Positions 62,158-64,000 of a DNA stretch of 64,000 bases are shown here, one piece after another; the stretch's first letter is position 1, and every line of letters begins with the position of its first letter. Source of the DNA: Halictus rubicundus (taxonomy: Eukaryota > Arthropoda > Insecta > Hymenoptera > Halictidae); the NCBI RefSeq assembly GCF_050948215.1, contig NW_027488721.1, forward strand, positions 372,001 to 436,000. The letters are read 5' to 3'. The position numbers were made by a program, and so were the translations under genes. The notes under the pieces were generated by a model, which was given only the letters and a program-made list of their open reading frames with translations, did no database searches and had not been told where the DNA came from.

Positions 62158-64000
62158 GATTGGATAGAGGAATGGATAGGATAGTTGATACGATAGGATA
62201 GTGAATACGATAGGATAGTGGATAATATAGGATAGAGGATAGGATAGGGGATTGGATAGGATAGAAGATAGGATAGGATAGAGGATAGGATAGGATAGAG
62301 GATAGGATAGGATAGGGGATAGGATAGGATAGAGGACAGGATAGGATAGAGGATAGGGTAGGGTAGAGGATTGGAGTGTATAGAGGATAGGATATAGGAT
62401 TGGATAGGATAGAGGATAGGATAGGATGGAGGATAGGATAGGATAGCGGATAGGATAGGGTAGAGTATAGAATAGGATAGAGGATAGGATAGGATAGAAC
62501 ATAGGATAGGAATGAGGATAGGATAGGATAGAGGATGGGATAGGATAGAGGATAGGATAGGATAGAGGATAGGATACGATAGAGGATAGGATATAGGATA
62601 GGATAGGATACACGATAGGATAGGATTGAGGATAGGATAGGATAGAGGATAGGATAGAGGATAGGATAGAGGATTGGATAGAGGATAGGATAGAGAATAG
62701 GATAGAGGATAGGATAGAGGATTGGATAGGATAGGGGATAGGATAGGATAGAGGATAGGATAGGATAGCGGATGGGATAGGATATAGGATAGGATAGGAT
62801 AGAGGATAGGATAGGATAGAGCATAGGATAGGAATGAGGATAGGATAGGAATGAGGATAGGATAGGATAGAGGATGGGATAGGATAGAGGATAGGATAGG
62901 ATAGAGGATAGGATACGATAGAGGATAGGATAGAGGATAGGATAGGATAGAGGGTAGGATAGAATAGAGGATAGGATAGGATAGCGGATGGGATAGGATA
63001 TAGGATAGGATAGGATAGAGGATAGGATAGGAATGAGGATAGGATAGGACCGAGGATAGGAGACGATAGAGGATAGTATAGGGGATTGGATAGCATAGAG
63101 GATAGGAGACGATAGAGGATATGATAGGGGATTGTATAGGATAGAGGACAGGAGACGATAGAGGATAGGATAGGATAGAGGATAGGATAGGATAGGATAG
63201 AGGATAGGATAGGATAGAGGATAGGATAGGATAGAGGATAGGATAGGATAGAGGATAGGATAGGATAGAGGATAGGATAGGATAGGATGGAGGATAGGAT
63301 AGGATAGAGGATAGGATAGGATAGAGGATAGGATAGGATAGCGGATAGGATAGGGTAGAGTATAGAATAGGATAGAGGATAGGATAGGATAGAGGATAGG
63401 ATAGGAATGAGGATAGGATAGGATAGAGGATAGGATAAGATAGAGGATCGGATAGGATCGGATAGAATATAGAACAGGATAGAGGATAGGATAGGATAGA
63501 GGATAGGATAGGATAGAGGATAGGATAGGATTGAGGATAGGATAGGATAGAGGATAGGATAGGATTGAGGATAGGATAGGAAAGAGGATAGGATAGGATA
63601 GTGGATAGGACAGAGGATAGGATAGGATAGAGGATAGGATAGAGGATTGGATAGAATAGGTGATATTATAGGATAGAGGGTAGGACAGGATAGCGGATAG
63701 GATAGGATATAGGATTGGATAGGATAGAGGATAGGATAGGATGGAGGATAGGATAGGATAGCGGATAGGAATAGGGTAGAGTAGAGAACAGGATAGAGGA
63801 TAGGATAGGATAGAGGATAGGATAGGATAGAGGATAGGATAGCATAGCGGATAGGATAGGATATAGGATTGGATAGGATGTAGGATAGGATAGGATAGGG
63901 GATAGGATAGGATAGAGGATAGGATAGGATAGAGGATAGGATAGGGGATAGGATAGAGGATTGGATAGGATAGAGGATAGGATACGATAGTGGATAGGAT
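62158..64000. repeat. HOR of about 4.0 kb, second copy cut by the window end
   Basis: This copy matches 58.1-59.98 kb in marker order throughout and is cut at 64000. In one place it has a single GGAATGAGG unit where the first copy has two (58.44-58.48 kb), which accounts for the first 17-bp drop in offset. The array evidently continues past the window. Confidence 0.87.

Larger units (their letters stand above)
1..64000. repeat. Continuous GGATA/GGATAGA satellite array filling the window
   Basis: Every stretch of the window parses into GGATA (5 bp) and GGATAGA (7 bp) with scattered substitutions. The dominant order is 5+5+7, giving the 17-mer GGATAGGATAGGATAGA; 5+7 (12 bp) and longer runs of GGATA also occur. 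The consensus has no C on the + strand, so C appears only in variants such as GGACA, TACGATA and GGATCC. Recurrent variants (TTTAATA, GGGGATTGG, GGATATGATAGA, GGATAAGG, GAGAATAGG) are shared by distant copies, so they were amplified with their surroundings rather than arising independently. No unique sequence interrupts the array and neither edge is inside the window. Such arrays are known from eukaryotic heterochromatin; that setting is inferred, and the species is unknown. Confidence 0.97.

Noticed and set aside
1..64000. CRISPR array
   Set aside because: There are direct repeats but no unique spacers between them; the intervals are the same satellite words, and no cas-like gene is present.
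1..64000. Telomeric repeat
   Set aside because: GGATA recalls short G-rich telomere units, but there is no GGG-type telomere word. The array is organised in HORs with 7-bp words and variants, and no chromosome end is visible. A subtelomeric position remains possible.
1..64000. Human-type satellite II/III (GGAAT)n or snake Bkm-type GATA repeat
   Set aside because: The monomer is GGATA/GGATAGA rather than GGAAT, and it is not a 4-bp GATA tandem. GGAAT appears only inside the changed word GGAATGAGG right of about 49.3 kb.
1..64000. Mobile element insertions
   Set aside because: No non-satellite sequence, terminal repeats or coding remnants interrupt the array at any point I read.
1..64000. Sequencing noise as the source of the variants
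   Set aside because: The same rare words recur at exact distances in distant copies (3,366, 4,308, 6,612, 4,057 bp and others), which random errors would not produce. Assembly-level duplication cannot be excluded from sequence alone.

Overview
The whole 64 kb window is one uninterrupted satellite DNA array. I can support no protein gene, RNA gene, promoter, CRISPR array or transposon anywhere in it. The array is written with two words on the + strand, GGATA (5 bp) and GGATAGA (7 bp). The commonest unit is the 17-mer GGATAGGATAGGATAGA (5+5+7). Towards the right end the 12-mer GGATAGGATAGA (5+7) becomes frequent. The consensus 17-mer has 7 G, 7 A, 3 T and no C, so the + strand is about 82% purine and almost every C marks a mutated position. 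Kilobases of such DNA with several levels of higher-order repeat (HOR) are typical of heterochromatic, centromere-near or subtelomeric satellite in a eukaryote. Nothing identifies the species, and I do not assign one.

Layout. (1) 1-12.8 kb: 17-mer array with a 1.66-1.71 kb tandem HOR at the left edge, then a ~1.7-2.1 kb block present three times (copies starting near 3.35, 6.73 and 11.0 kb; offsets of exactly 3,366 and 4,308 bp). (2) 12.8-24.1 kb: the same family, rich in a TTTAATA-bearing variant, with local tandem duplications of about 420/437 bp and 359 bp. (3) 24.1-35.0 kb: two interleaved large duplications, 24.1-25.3 copied to 29.3-30.6 kb and 25.5-28.5 copied to 32.1-35.0 kb, whose offsets drift mainly in steps of whole units. 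(4) 35.0-47.2 kb: an HOR of 1.27-2.48 kb marked by a short palindrome lying exactly 130 bp before a GGATCC site. (5) 47.2-52.5 kb: the TTTAATA variant stops abruptly; the first ~2 kb is the most degenerate part of the window, followed by a second variant family (GGAATGAGG, GGAGACGATAG, GGGGATTGG, GGTGATATTATAGG). (6) 52.5-64 kb: the second family with blocks of pure 12-mer that mostly begin just after the junction ATTGAGGATTGG, and a ~4.04 kb HOR whose second copy is cut by the window end.

Why long reading frames appear. The minus-strand words TATCC and TCTATCC contain no stop codon in any frame, so frames of hundreds of codons open by composition alone. Because 17 is not a multiple of 3, their translations repeat every 17 residues (51 bp, three units). 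They end where a rare variant (TTTAATA, GGCTAGG, ATTATAGG) supplies TTA or CTA on the + strand. I regard none of these as genes.

The interest of the window is therefore structural: a two-word quasi-periodic sequence whose rare variants act as barcodes and allow duplication, unit gain and loss, family replacement and 12-mer expansion to be read. Marker positions below were read by eye from the sequence. Block boundaries are approximate, and offsets are exact at the markers named.
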